A stretch of 64,000 nt of DNA from Paraburkholderia agricolaris (GTDB lineage Bacteria; Pseudomonadota; Gammaproteobacteria; Burkholderiales; Burkholderiaceae): NCBI RefSeq assembly GCF_009455635.1, contig NZ_QPER01000001.1, positions 3,534,001 through 3,598,000 on the forward strand, in the 5' to 3' direction. A program made the translations under genes and the position numbers. Positions 54,741-62,079 of the stretch are shown here, piece by piece; the stretch's first letter is position 1, and every line of letters starts with the position of its first letter. Under the pieces are notes generated by a model. The model had not been told where the DNA came from and ran no database searches. It saw nothing but the letters and a program-made list of their open reading frames with translations.

Positions 54741-54947
54741 TCAGTCAAGCTGCAATCTAAGGTTCGTAGCGGCGGCAAACGCGCCGGCCTTTCTGCGATC
54801 CGGGGCAAACCTGGCAATGCGTTGGATCGTAAGCTTTGCATCCTGGACGTTCTCGACCTCGACTTCCCCAAGCTGCGCCCAGGCTTCGGTAGCGCCTTTC
54901 GTTTTGAGTGTTTTTGCTATACTCTTGCGCTCGCTGGCGTACCAGGG
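54741..54947 (-). pseudogene. 5'-truncated coding remnant beside tRNA-Arg
   Basis: A 68-codon frame reading PWYASERKSIAKTLKTKGAT, EAWAQLGEVEVENVQDAKLT, IQRIARFAPDRRKAGAFAAA and TNLRLQLD, then stop. It has no ATG, GTG or TTG start and begins right after a stop codon in frame, so the 5' end is missing or frame-shifted: in the overlapping frame the upstream part reads SLLALVRQRAQEYSKN, which could be its true continuation. The composition is clearly protein-like. It has its own terminator downstream. I do not recognise the family. Position, 117 bases from the tRNA, fits a gene damaged by an integration or excision event. Confidence 0.55.
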
Positions 54948-55063
54948 CTAACAAGCTGTCACGGCGCTTCGTTTAGGAAGAAGCAGAAATGCCGGGCACG
55001 CCCAAAAGGTATGGCGGGAGCCAATAGCAGCAAGGCTTCAGCCCACCTATTGCCAATATCCAT

Positions 55064-55138
55064 CTCCCCGTAGTTCAATGGATAGAACAAGTGCCTCCTA
55101 AGCGCTAGATACAGGTTCGATTCCTGTCGGGGGGACCA
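55064..55138 (+). tRNA. tRNA-Arg (anticodon CCT)
   Basis: A 75-nt cloverleaf with CCA encoded. The acceptor stem CTCCCCG/CGGGGGG contains one G-U pair, the D-stem is GTTC/GAAC, the anticodon stem AGTGC/GCGCT closes the loop CTCCTAA (anticodon CCT, decoding AGG), and the T-arm is ACAGG-TTCGATT-CCTGT. Rare-codon tRNA genes of this kind are classic integration sites. Confidence 0.96.
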
Positions 55139-55171
55139 AGAAGCTTCCCAGCGTCCCCCAAGTTTGCCCAC

Positions 55172-55205
55172 AAAAGCCCCGAAAGCCTCGCGCTGCGGGG
55201 CTTTT
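55172..55205 (+). terminator. intrinsic terminator of tRNA-Arg
   Basis: AAAAGCCCCG / CGGGGCTTTT stem of 10 bp with a 14-base loop, followed by T-rich sequence, 33 bases after the tRNA CCA. Confidence 0.9.
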
Positions 55206-55291
55206 TGCTGCCATCATCGCCCACAGTTGCACAATACAAACCAGATTTGCTGGGGGTATCGATGAGCATAGCCACCTGTTTTGCGACAGGG

Positions 55292-55375
55292 TCAGGCGAC
55301 AAGCAGCGCAATAAGACATGCAACGGCCATAGCCAGGCACAATCCGCCTGAGATCAAGTCGTATGGGTAAGTCAT
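55292..55375 (-). CDS. possible 27-residue membrane peptide
   Basis: ATG with GGGGA upstream encodes MTYPYDLISGGLCLAMAVAC then LIALLVA and stop: one hydrophobic helix with a short polar head. Small membrane peptides like this exist but are hard to prove from sequence; chance is possible. Confidence 0.3.
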   Translation of the reverse strand: MTYPYDLISGGLCLAMAVACLIALLVA

Positions 55376-55573
55376 GGGATCCCCGATTCGTTATCCGGCA
55401 AGCATAAGACGATCAGGGGCGACGTGGTGTTAAGCATGGTCAGGCAAGCACACCCGGAAAACCAAGGGCGTCCGCACTCGGTTGCCGATCGTCGCGGCGC
55501 CCGGCCTATTGCTCGATGTGCATGCGCCACGCGGGCGACGTCGCCGCTTACGCCCCCCGCTCGCACGAATCCA

Positions 55574-56281
55574 TCAAGCCGGCCGCTTCGGAATCTCCAA
55601 TCCCCTCGCCACTGCCGGACGCGCGACGAACGCCGCCAGCACCCGCTTCACGTTCGAAAATTCTTCGATCCCGACCAGCTCCCCTGCTTCGTAGAAGCCG
55701 ATCAGATTGCGCACCCACGGAAAGGTCGCGATATCGGCAATCGAATACTGATCGCCCAGAATCCAGTCACGTCCTTCGAGCTGCCGATCCAGCACCCCGA
55801 GCAAACGTTTTGACTCAGCGACGTAGCGGTCACGCGGGCGTTTGTCTTCGTACTCCTTGCCCGCGAACTTATGGAAGAAACCCACCTGACCGAACATCGG
55901 GCCGATGCCGCCCATCTGGAACATCACCCACTGAATCGCTTCATAGCGGCCAGCGGCATCTTGCGGAATGAATTTGCCGGCTTTGTCCGCGAGGTAGATC
56001 AGAATCGCGCCGGATTCGAACAGCGGCAGCGGCTTGCCGCCAGGGCCATTCGGATCAATGATCGCCGGAATCTTGTTGTTCGGATTCAGCGACATAAACT
56101 CGGCCGACATCTGATCGTTCGTATCGAAGCGAACGAGGTGCGGCTCATAGGGCAGGCCGGTCTCTTCGAGCATGATCGACACCTTCACGCCGTTAGGCGT
56201 CGGCAGCGAATAGAGCTGAATCCGGTCCGGATGCTCGGCAGGCCATTTCTTCGTGATCGGGAAGGCGGAGAGATCGGTCAT
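55574..56281 (-). CDS. glutathione S-transferase (YfcG/YghU-like, nu-class)
   Basis: A 235-residue thioredoxin-fold enzyme. The N-terminal domain starts RIQLYSLPTPNGVKVSIMLE; TPNG is the usual site of the catalytic Thr/Asn pair in nu-class enzymes such as YfcG and YghU. NPNNKIPAIIDPNGPGGKPL and LFESGAILIYLADK follow. The C-terminal helical domain (about 110-235) has QWVMFQMGGIGPMFGQVGFF and DQYSIADIATFPWVRN. Such enzymes have glutathione-dependent disulfide reductase and peroxidase activity. The start at 56281 (MTDLSAFPITKK) is the family start. Confidence 0.9.
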   Translation of the reverse strand: MTDLSAFPITKKWPAEHPDRIQLYSLPTPNGVKVSIMLEETGLPYEPHLVRFDTNDQMSAEFMSLNPNNKIPAIIDPNGPGGKPLPLFESGAILIYLADKAGKFIPQDAAGRYEAIQWVMFQMGGIGPMFGQVGFFHKFAGKEYEDKRPRDRYVAESKRLLGVLDRQLEGRDWILGDQYSIADIATFPWVRNLIGFYEAGELVGIEEFSNVKRVLAAFVARPAVARGLEIPKRPA

Positions 56282-56510
56282 GGTGATGATGTAACCCTTG
56301 TGCGAGAGCTTCGGCTGAAAATTGGAATCGGGAATCCGCGATCGGCCAGCAGGCCGGCAGGAAAGACCCGAACGCGCGATCGCCAAATATAAACCGACTC
56401 GGCACAACGCGTACAATACCGACTCAGAACATCGCGACGCGACCGTTCACCGCGCTCTCCCACCGCCGAACCACAAGACGGCGCCAGGCATCACCGCAAC
56501 TCAACGCAAC

Positions 56511-56738
56511 TCACCACAAATCCTTGGTCGCCGTCCCGGCACTCAGGTTATAGCCTTCGCGCCACAGCACCGCGCCGACGGTCAGCAGCATGGCCTTCTG
56601 CTCGTCGCCAAGTTGCTCCCACATCGCCGCCAGCCAGGTGGCAAAACTTGCACAGGTGGTTTCGAGGTCGACGGGCGCTTTGCCCTGCAGGTACTGCCGC
56701 TCGAACATCGAAAGCACTTTTTCGGGTGTCATGGGCAC
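56511..56738 (-). CDS. small hypothetical protein (75 aa)
   Basis: A 75-residue protein, MPMTPEKVLSMFERQYLQGK, ending AVLWREGYNLSAGTATKDLW, predicted mostly helical. The start is a GTG at 56738 (GGAGG 4 bases before it) or an ATG at 56732 (better spacing). It follows the CsbD gene on the same strand. The middle (ETTCASFATWLAAMWEQLGD) suggests a folded helical bundle; no family recognised. Confidence 0.7.
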   Translation of the reverse strand: MPMTPEKVLSMFERQYLQGKAPVDLETTCASFATWLAAMWEQLGDEQKAMLLTVGAVLWREGYNLSAGTATKDLW

Positions 56739-56833
56739 GTCTCCTCCGGGTTGGATGCGCCAAGTCTAAAGGCGCCGCACGGTGCGCGGAGCGTCCGCAC
56801 AGGCAAACCCGGGTTACTCCCAGGCGAAAACAA

Positions 56834-56855
56834 GAAAGGCGCCGAAGCGCCTTTC
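56834..56855 (-). terminator. intrinsic terminator of csbD-like gene (UUCG loop)
   Basis: GAAAGGCGC / GCGCCTTTC stem of 9 bp; in the minus transcript the loop is UUCG closed by C-G, followed by TTGTTTTC. It lies 25 bases after the stop of the CsbD-like gene. Confidence 0.88.
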
Positions 56856-56880
56856 CCGTCAAGCAACACCACCAGCCGAA

Positions 56881-57072
56881 TTACGGCGCGTTGTGCTTTG
56901 CCTTGTCCTTACTGTCTTCCTTGGCGTCACCGTAGGCCTTCTGCACCTTGCCGGCGGCTTGTTGAAGATCGCCCTTAAGCTCCTTGCCCGGGTTATTGGT
57001 GGCCTTACCGACGGTTTCGTTGACTTTGCCCTTGATCTGCTCGCCGACGCCCTTGACTTGATCCTTATTCAT
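56881..57072 (-). CDS. CsbD-family stress protein
   Basis: A 63-residue hydrophilic protein, MNKDQVKGVGEQIKGKVNET, VGKATNNPGKELKGDLQQAA, GKVQKAYGDAKEDSKDKAKH, NAP, with the CsbD helices (VKGVGEQIKGKVNETVGK). CsbD proteins are induced by general stress in Bacillus and by envelope or salt stress in many proteobacteria; mode of action unknown. GGAGCTGAAT precedes the ATG at 57072. Confidence 0.92.
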   Translation of the reverse strand: MNKDQVKGVGEQIKGKVNETVGKATNNPGKELKGDLQQAAGKVQKAYGDAKEDSKDKAKHNAP

Positions 57073-57247
57073 ATTCAGCTCCAGTATCTGAAATGCCGGC
57101 ACGACGTTGCGCCAGTAACCCGATACAGCAACGGGTGTGCCCGTGCCCACCATCAGTCCGTTTTGCCGGGCCAAGCCGGCCAAAAAATATTTTCAAAAAC
57201 CCCTAAAGTCCCGCCGCAGCTTGCCGTAAAGGTGCCATGGAGGGGCT

Positions 57248-57574
57248 ATGGAACGCACACTCATTAAGCTGGCGGGGTCGAGCCAAGCGACGCTGATCGA
57301 TCAGGACATCGCGCATATCGGGCGTGTCATGCGACCGTCTTTACTCGGCGATCTGGGCGGCCCTATTCTGCCCGCCGCCTATTGGCGCAAGCGTCTGCAC
57401 CAGTTGCTCGACACCAGCCAGTTGTCCCATGCGCAACTGTGCGGCGTGGACAGCCTGCTGCTGCAACTCGATCAATTCGAGGCCAGCGCCCAGCCGGCGT
57501 GGGACGAGCTGCCGCCGGCAACGGGCATGCCGCTCCGGCCGGTACACGCAGTGACGGCCTACCCCCATATCTGA
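57248..57574 (+). CDS. hypothetical protein (108 aa)
   Basis: A 108-residue protein starting MERTLIKLAGSSQATLIDQD, with helical middle RKRLHQLLDTSQLSHAQLCG and a Pro-rich end (PPATGMPLRPVHAVTAYPHI). GGAGGGGCT precedes the ATG at the right distance. No family recognised. It is divergent from the CsbD gene and is followed by a strong hairpin whose T-run faces the other strand. Confidence 0.7.
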   Translation: MERTLIKLAGSSQATLIDQDIAHIGRVMRPSLLGDLGGPILPAAYWRKRLHQLLDTSQLSHAQLCGVDSLLLQLDQFEASAQPAWDELPPATGMPLRPVHAVTAYPHI

Positions 57575-57638
57575 CCCGCTGCAAGCCTTGATGGCTGGCC
57601 TTCTGCGCCGGCCAAGCCCATTTTCCCCTGTTAAAAAA

Positions 57639-57662
57639 AGGCCGCGAATCCTGTCGCGGCCT
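57639..57662 (-). terminator. orphan minus-strand terminator upstream of dcm
   Basis: AGGCCGCGA / TCGCGGCCT stem of 9 bp with a 6-base loop, followed in the minus direction by T7 (TTTTTTT). No minus-strand gene lies to its right before the dcm start at 57845, so it may end an unannotated small RNA; in the plus direction there is no T-run. Confidence 0.75.
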
Positions 57663-57844
57663 GAACACGTCGCAACGCAGGGAATTCGCGTCACACCACA
57701 AGCCTACACGTTCAACTGTGACAGTCACGTTTAGACGAAACGGGTTGTTGCGTTGCGGGAGATTTCCGGTCTTCGTCTGCAAAAATAGGAAAAAGGGACG
57801 ACCTTAGGTCATAATGTCCGCAAAAATTCCCAGCAAGGACCTCC

Positions 57845-59128
57845 GTGACCGTCGCCGCCCCGCTCGACCTGCTCAAACAGGCTCGCGCCCGCTTCACCCA
57901 ACGCGAAATCGCAGCGCACGTCGGCAAGGACATCAAGACGGTGCGGCGCTGGGAAAAGGGCGAAACGCCGTGCCCGTCCATGCTCGAACCGGCCCTGCGC
58001 GATCTGCTGCATAGCAGCGGCCGGACGAAGGCTGGCGCAGTGACAGGCGGCACCCAGTTCCGTTTTATCGATCTGTTTGCCGGCATCGGCGGCATTCGCA
58101 TGGGTTTCGAGGCGCAGGGCGGCGACTGCGTATTCACGAGCGAATGGAACGATTTCTCCACCAAGACCTATCGCGAAAACTATCCGGCCGACGGCGAACA
58201 CGCGTTGATCGGCGACATCGTTTCGTTTCCCGCCGAAGAGGTGCCGAGCCACGACGTGCTGCTCGGCGGCTTTCCGTGTCAGCCGTTCTCGATTGCCGGC
58301 GTCAGCAAGAAGAATGCGTTGGGCCGTCCGCACGGATTCGAATGCACGACGCAAGGCACGCTGTTCTTCGACGTCGCACGGATCATCGCCGCCAAGCGCC
58401 CCGCCGCGTTCCTGCTGGAGAACGTGAAGAATCTGCTCTCGCATGACAAGGGCCGTACCTTCGACGTGATCCTGCAGACCCTGCGCGACGAACTCGGTTA
58501 CGAAGTGCACTACCGCGTGGTCGACGGTCAGCATTTCACGCCGCAGCACCGGGAGCGCATCATCATCGTCGGCTTTCGCGGCAAGACCTCGTTCTGCTGG
58601 GACGATCTGCGCCTGCCGGAAAGCGGTCCACGTCTGGGCTCGATCCTGCATCGCACCGACGGCAGCGAACCCGTCCTGCCGTGGGACCACGATCGCTTCT
58701 TCGACCACGCTGCCAAACGCGTGCAGCCGAAGTACACGCTCACGCCCAACCTCTGGACCTATCTGCAAAACTACGCGGCGAAGCATCGCGCGGCGGGCAA
58801 CGGCTTTGGCTTCGGCATGGCTTATCCCGACAGCGTCACCCGCACGCTCTCCGCGCGTTATCACAAGGACGGGTCGGAAATTCTCGTGTACCAGGGCGAA
58901 CAGTTGCGGCCGCGCCGCCTCACGCCGCGTGAATGCGCCCGGCTAATGGGTTTTCCCGATACCTTCAGGATTCCCGTCAGCGACACGCAGGCTTACCGGC
59001 AGTTCGGCAACAGCGTCGTCATGCCGGTGATGCGGGAAGTGGCGCGCATCATGCTGCCGCACGTGCAAAAGCTGCTCGCCGCGCAAACACGCCATGGCTC
59101 GAAGCAAACCCTTTCGCTCTATTCCTGA
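57845..59128 (+). CDS. dcm: orphan Dcm-type DNA cytosine-5 methyltransferase with N-terminal HTH
   Basis: Methylates C5 of cytosine in DNA. The 427-residue product has an XRE-like helix-turn-helix (about 10-45: [30 protein letters not shown]). Then come the methyltransferase motifs: SAM site [15 protein letters not shown] (I), catalytic PCQPFS with Cys145 (IV), LLENVKNL (VI), [11 protein letters not shown] (VIII) and the C-terminal [10 protein letters not shown] (X). The arrangement and sequence of these motifs resemble E. coli Dcm closely from memory, suggesting CCWGG-type specificity (inference). GTG start at 57845 with AGGACCTCC upstream. The vsr gene follows 30 bases later; no restriction enzyme is next to it. 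Confidence 0.95.
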   Translation: MTVAAPLDLLKQARARFTQREIAAHVGKDIKTVRRWEKGETPCPSMLEPALRDLLHSSGRTKAGAVTGGTQFRFIDLFAGIGGIRMGFEAQGGDCVFTSEWNDFSTKTYRENYPADGEHALIGDIVSFPAEEVPSHDVLLGGFPCQPFSIAGVSKKNALGRPHGFECTTQGTLFFDVARIIAAKRPAAFLLENVKNLLSHDKGRTFDVILQTLRDELGYEVHYRVVDGQHFTPQHRERIIIVGFRGKTSFCWDDLRLPESGPRLGSILHRTDGSEPVLPWDHDRFFDHAAKRVQPKYTLTPNLWTYLQNYAAKHRAAGNGFGFGMAYPDSVTRTLSARYHKDGSEILVYQGEQLRPRRLTPRECARLMGFPDTFRIPVSDTQAYRQFGNSVVMPVMREVARIMLPHVQKLLAAQTRHGSKQTLSLYS

Positions 59129-59158
59129 GCGGCCCGATCCGTTATCCGGGCCCTAGCG

Positions 59159-59605
59159 ATGGTCGATATCGTCGACAGTGCAACGCGCAGCCGCATGATG
59201 TCCGGTATTCGCGGCCGCAACACCAAACCGGAAATTCTGATCCGCAGCCTGCTGCACGGCCAGGGTTTCCGCTTCCGTCTGGACGCGCGCGATCTGCCGG
59301 GCCGTCCGGACATCGTCCTGCCGCGCTACCGTGCTGTCGTGCTGGTACACGGCTGCTTCTGGCACGGCCACGACTGTCATCTCTTCAAATGGCCACAAAC
59401 CCGGCCGGAGTTCTGGCGCGACAAGATCGGCCGCAATCGCAGCAACGACGACAAGGTTCAGGCAGCGTTGCTCGCGAGCGGCTGGCGCGTCGGTGTGGTG
59501 TGGGAATGCGCTTTGCGCGGCGCCAATCGGGATATCGAGGGCGTGTTGCAGCGGCTTGTCGCGTGGTTGAAAAGCGACGCGACGCGCTTCGAGGAACGCG
59601 GCTGA
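59159..59605 (+). CDS. vsr: very short patch repair endonuclease
   Basis: Vsr nicks at T:G mismatches made when methylated cytosine deaminates, so it protects sites of the adjacent Dcm. The 148-residue product has the zinc/active-site features HGCFWHGHDC, RSRMMSGIRGRNTKPEILIR at the start, the Asp in DARDLPGRPDIVLPRYRAV and RNRSNDDKVQAALLASGWRV. It lies 30 bases downstream of dcm on the same strand, exactly as in E. coli, where the genes overlap. Confidence 0.95.
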   Translation: MVDIVDSATRSRMMSGIRGRNTKPEILIRSLLHGQGFRFRLDARDLPGRPDIVLPRYRAVVLVHGCFWHGHDCHLFKWPQTRPEFWRDKIGRNRSNDDKVQAALLASGWRVGVVWECALRGANRDIEGVLQRLVAWLKSDATRFEERG

Positions 59606-59778
59606 AAGCTGCTTGTAGCCTGCCCGGTTCGAACGAATCCCGAAGCCGCTGGTGATACACTCGATTGGCTAGCTTGGGGCATTTTTTGCGTACCGGACTT
59701 GCAGAAATCGGGCAGCAGGCCGGCGGCAAAAGAACGCGCTCCGTCCATCCCAGAACCACTCAACAAGGGAGGCACACC

Positions 59779-60282
59779 ATGGCTGATTTCCGTCTCTGGT
59801 CCGACGATTTCCCCACCAACGGCTTTATGCCGAAAGCCCACGAGTATCACGACAAGGCCTTCGGGGTGGACGGCGAGAACATCTCGCCCGCGCTGCAGTG
59901 GGACGCACCACCGGCCGACACCCAAAGCTTCGCACTCACCGTTCACGATCCCGACGCCCCGACCGGCAGCGGCTTCTGGCATTGGGTTGTCGTCAATATT
60001 CCGGCCGACGCCCGCTCACTGCCGCGTAATGCCGGCAAGGCCGACGGTTCGCTGCTGCCGCAAGGCGCGCTGCAGGTGCGCAACGACTACGGCACGGTCG
60101 GCTACGGCGGCGCCGCGCCGCCGCGCGGCGACAGGACGCATCGCTACATCTTCCGGCTGCATGCGCTGAAGGTGCCGCACCTGCCGATCAACGCGGAGAC
60201 CACCAATGCGGTCGCGCGTTTCATGACGCATCTGAACGAACTCGACTCGACCACTCATACCGGCCTGTACGAACTCAAATAA
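59779..60282 (+). CDS. YbhB/YbcL-family (PEBP, Raf-kinase-inhibitor-like) protein
   Basis: A 167-residue cytosolic protein of the phosphatidylethanolamine-binding protein fold. Conserved parts are NISPALQWDAPPADTQSFAL, HDPDAPTGSGFWHWVVVNIP and APPRGDRTHRYIFRLHAL, with the ligand pocket residues in DPDAP and GDRTHRYIF. GGGAGGCACACC precedes the ATG at 59779. The role in bacteria is unclear. It follows vsr by about 170 bases. Confidence 0.93.
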   Translation: MADFRLWSDDFPTNGFMPKAHEYHDKAFGVDGENISPALQWDAPPADTQSFALTVHDPDAPTGSGFWHWVVVNIPADARSLPRNAGKADGSLLPQGALQVRNDYGTVGYGGAAPPRGDRTHRYIFRLHALKVPHLPINAETTNAVARFMTHLNELDSTTHTGLYELK

Positions 60283-60431
60283 CCAGCGAGACGCGATGCC
60301 GCTGCGCTGCTGCAGTGCAACGGCATCGTTGCTGCGCGCCGTCTTGTCTTTCCAGGGCCGCACGCAGCGCGCGCGGTTCATCGCCGGGACGCCTGGCTGA
60401 TGAATCGCCCTACTCCAAATCCAGAAGAACG

Positions 60432-61871
60432 ATGCACGCACAACCATCGCGCAAAGACAGTTCGATGACGGCCGATGCCGCCTCAGCTACCTCACTCGCC
60501 GCCGGCCCAACGCTCGCGGATAGCACCGAACAAGGCTTGCCGATTCCGCAGCGCTACTGGGCCATGCTGGTCATCGCCCTCGCCCTCACGCTGGCGGTGC
60601 TCGACAGTGCGATCGCCAACGTGGCGCTGCCGACCATCGCACGCAATCTGCATGCGAGCGCAGCCGGCTCGATCTGGGTCGTCAATGCCTACCAGCTCGC
60701 GATCACCATTTCACTGTTGCCGCTCGCGTCGCTCGGCGATCGTATCGGCTACCGGCGCATCTATCTGGCCGGGCTGATCCTGTTCACGGTGGCGTCGTTC
60801 GGTTGCGCGCTGTCCACTTCGCTGCCGACGCTCGCGCTCGCCCGCGTGGTCCAGGGCTTCGGCGCGGCCGGCGTCATGAGCGTGAACACCGCGCTCGTGC
60901 GGATGATTTATCCTCCCGCGCAGTTGGGGCGCGGCGTTGCAATCAACGCAATGGTCGTGGCGGTGTCGTCGGCGGTCGGGCCGACCATTGCCTCAGGGGT
61001 GCTCGCCATCGCCTCGTGGCCATGGCTGTTCGCGATCAACGTGCCGATCGGGATCGCGGCGATTGTCGGCGGCTTCAAGGCGTTGCCGATGAACCCCGGC
61101 CACGAGTCTCCGTACGACTATCTGAGCGCGGTGATGAACGCGTTTGTGTTCGGCCTGCTGATTTTCGCCGTCGACGGCCTCGGTCACGGCGAATCCGTCG
61201 GCTGGGTCGCCGCGGAAGCACTCGGCGCGCTCGTGATCGGCTACTTCTTCGTGCGCCGTCAGTTGACCCAGCCCGCGCCCCTGCTGCCGATCGATTTGCT
61301 GAAGATTCCGGTGTTCGCCTTATCGATCGGCACGTCGGTCTGTTCGTTCTGCGCTCAGATGCTGGCGTTCGTGTCGTTGCCGTTTCTGTTGCAGGACACG
61401 CTCGGCTTCTCACAGGTCGATACCGGCTTGCTGATGACGCCGTGGCCGGCAGTCATCATCATCGCGGCGCCGATTGCCGGCGTACTGTCGGACAAGGTGT
61501 CGTCGGGCTGGCTAGGCGGCGTCGGACTCGCTGCGATGACGGTGGGCCTGTTGCTGCTCGCCACCCTCGGCGCGCATCCGGAGCCCATGCAGATCGCCTG
61601 GCGCATGGCGCTGTGCGGCGCGGGCTTCGGGATCTTCCAGTCGCCGAACAATCGAACCATGCTGTCCGCCGCGCCGCGCGAGCGCAGCGGCGGCGCGAGC
61701 GGCATGCTCGGCACCGCGCGCCTGACCGGACAGACGCTCGGCGCCGCGCTGGTCGCGCTGATCTTCGGCATCGCGCCGCAGAACGGGCCGATCATCGTAC
61801 TATATGTGGCCGCGTGCTTTTCAGCGGTTGCCGCCGTGGTCAGCACGTTGCGCGTGATGCAGCGAGCCTGA
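60432..61871 (+). CDS. MFS multidrug-type exporter (DHA2, EmrB/QacA-like)
   Basis: A 479-residue transporter with about 14 predicted membrane segments, from AMLVIALALTLAVLDSAIAN to the C-terminal VAACFSAVAAVVSTL. Motif A is SLGDRIGYRRIYLAGL, motif B VVQGFGAAGVMSVNTALVRM and motif C IASGVLAIASWPWLF-type. The sequence matches DHA2 drug:proton antiporters. ATG 60432 is chosen over 60465 because of nearby AGAAG. Followed by a strong terminator. Confidence 0.88.
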   Translation: MHAQPSRKDSSMTADAASATSLAAGPTLADSTEQGLPIPQRYWAMLVIALALTLAVLDSAIANVALPTIARNLHASAAGSIWVVNAYQLAITISLLPLASLGDRIGYRRIYLAGLILFTVASFGCALSTSLPTLALARVVQGFGAAGVMSVNTALVRMIYPPAQLGRGVAINAMVVAVSSAVGPTIASGVLAIASWPWLFAINVPIGIAAIVGGFKALPMNPGHESPYDYLSAVMNAFVFGLLIFAVDGLGHGESVGWVAAEALGALVIGYFFVRRQLTQPAPLLPIDLLKIPVFALSIGTSVCSFCAQMLAFVSLPFLLQDTLGFSQVDTGLLMTPWPAVIIIAAPIAGVLSDKVSSGWLGGVGLAAMTVGLLLLATLGAHPEPMQIAWRMALCGAGFGIFQSPNNRTMLSAAPRERSGGASGMLGTARLTGQTLGAALVALIFGIAPQNGPIIVLYVAACFSAVAAVVSTLRVMQRA

Positions 61872-61950
61872 ACGGGCAAACGGGGCACGCTGGGTCGAGC
61901 GACGTGAGCGCATGGCAACGCTCATTGCAAGCCTGCTCCCTGAAAACAAC

Positions 61951-61985
61951 AAGGGCGCGCATCGCATACCGCGATCCGCGCCCTT
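61951..61985 (+). terminator. intrinsic terminator between MFS and otsA genes
   Basis: AAGGGCGCG / CGCGCCCTT outer stem (9 bp) plus an inner ATCGC/GCGAT stem, followed by TCTCG. Convergent genes on both sides; the T-run is short on both. Confidence 0.75.
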
Positions 61986-62079
61986 TCTCGTGTCCCTTTC
62001 CGCGTTCTTTTCCGTGCTTCAGTTCTGTTTCGACGTGACCGGCACGCGCGATTCCCGAAGGAATCGCGCCGCCATTGAT

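Noticed and set aside
54959..55171. Minus-strand frame through the tRNA (SPRQESNLYLALRR type)
   Set aside because: Also a tRNA shadow; such peptides are artefacts of reading tRNA genes on the opposite strand.
55098..55340. Minus-strand frame overlapping tRNA-Arg (reads ...PPTGIEPVSSA)
   Set aside because: The end is a translation of the tRNA itself, a well-known false gene pattern; no ribosome site.
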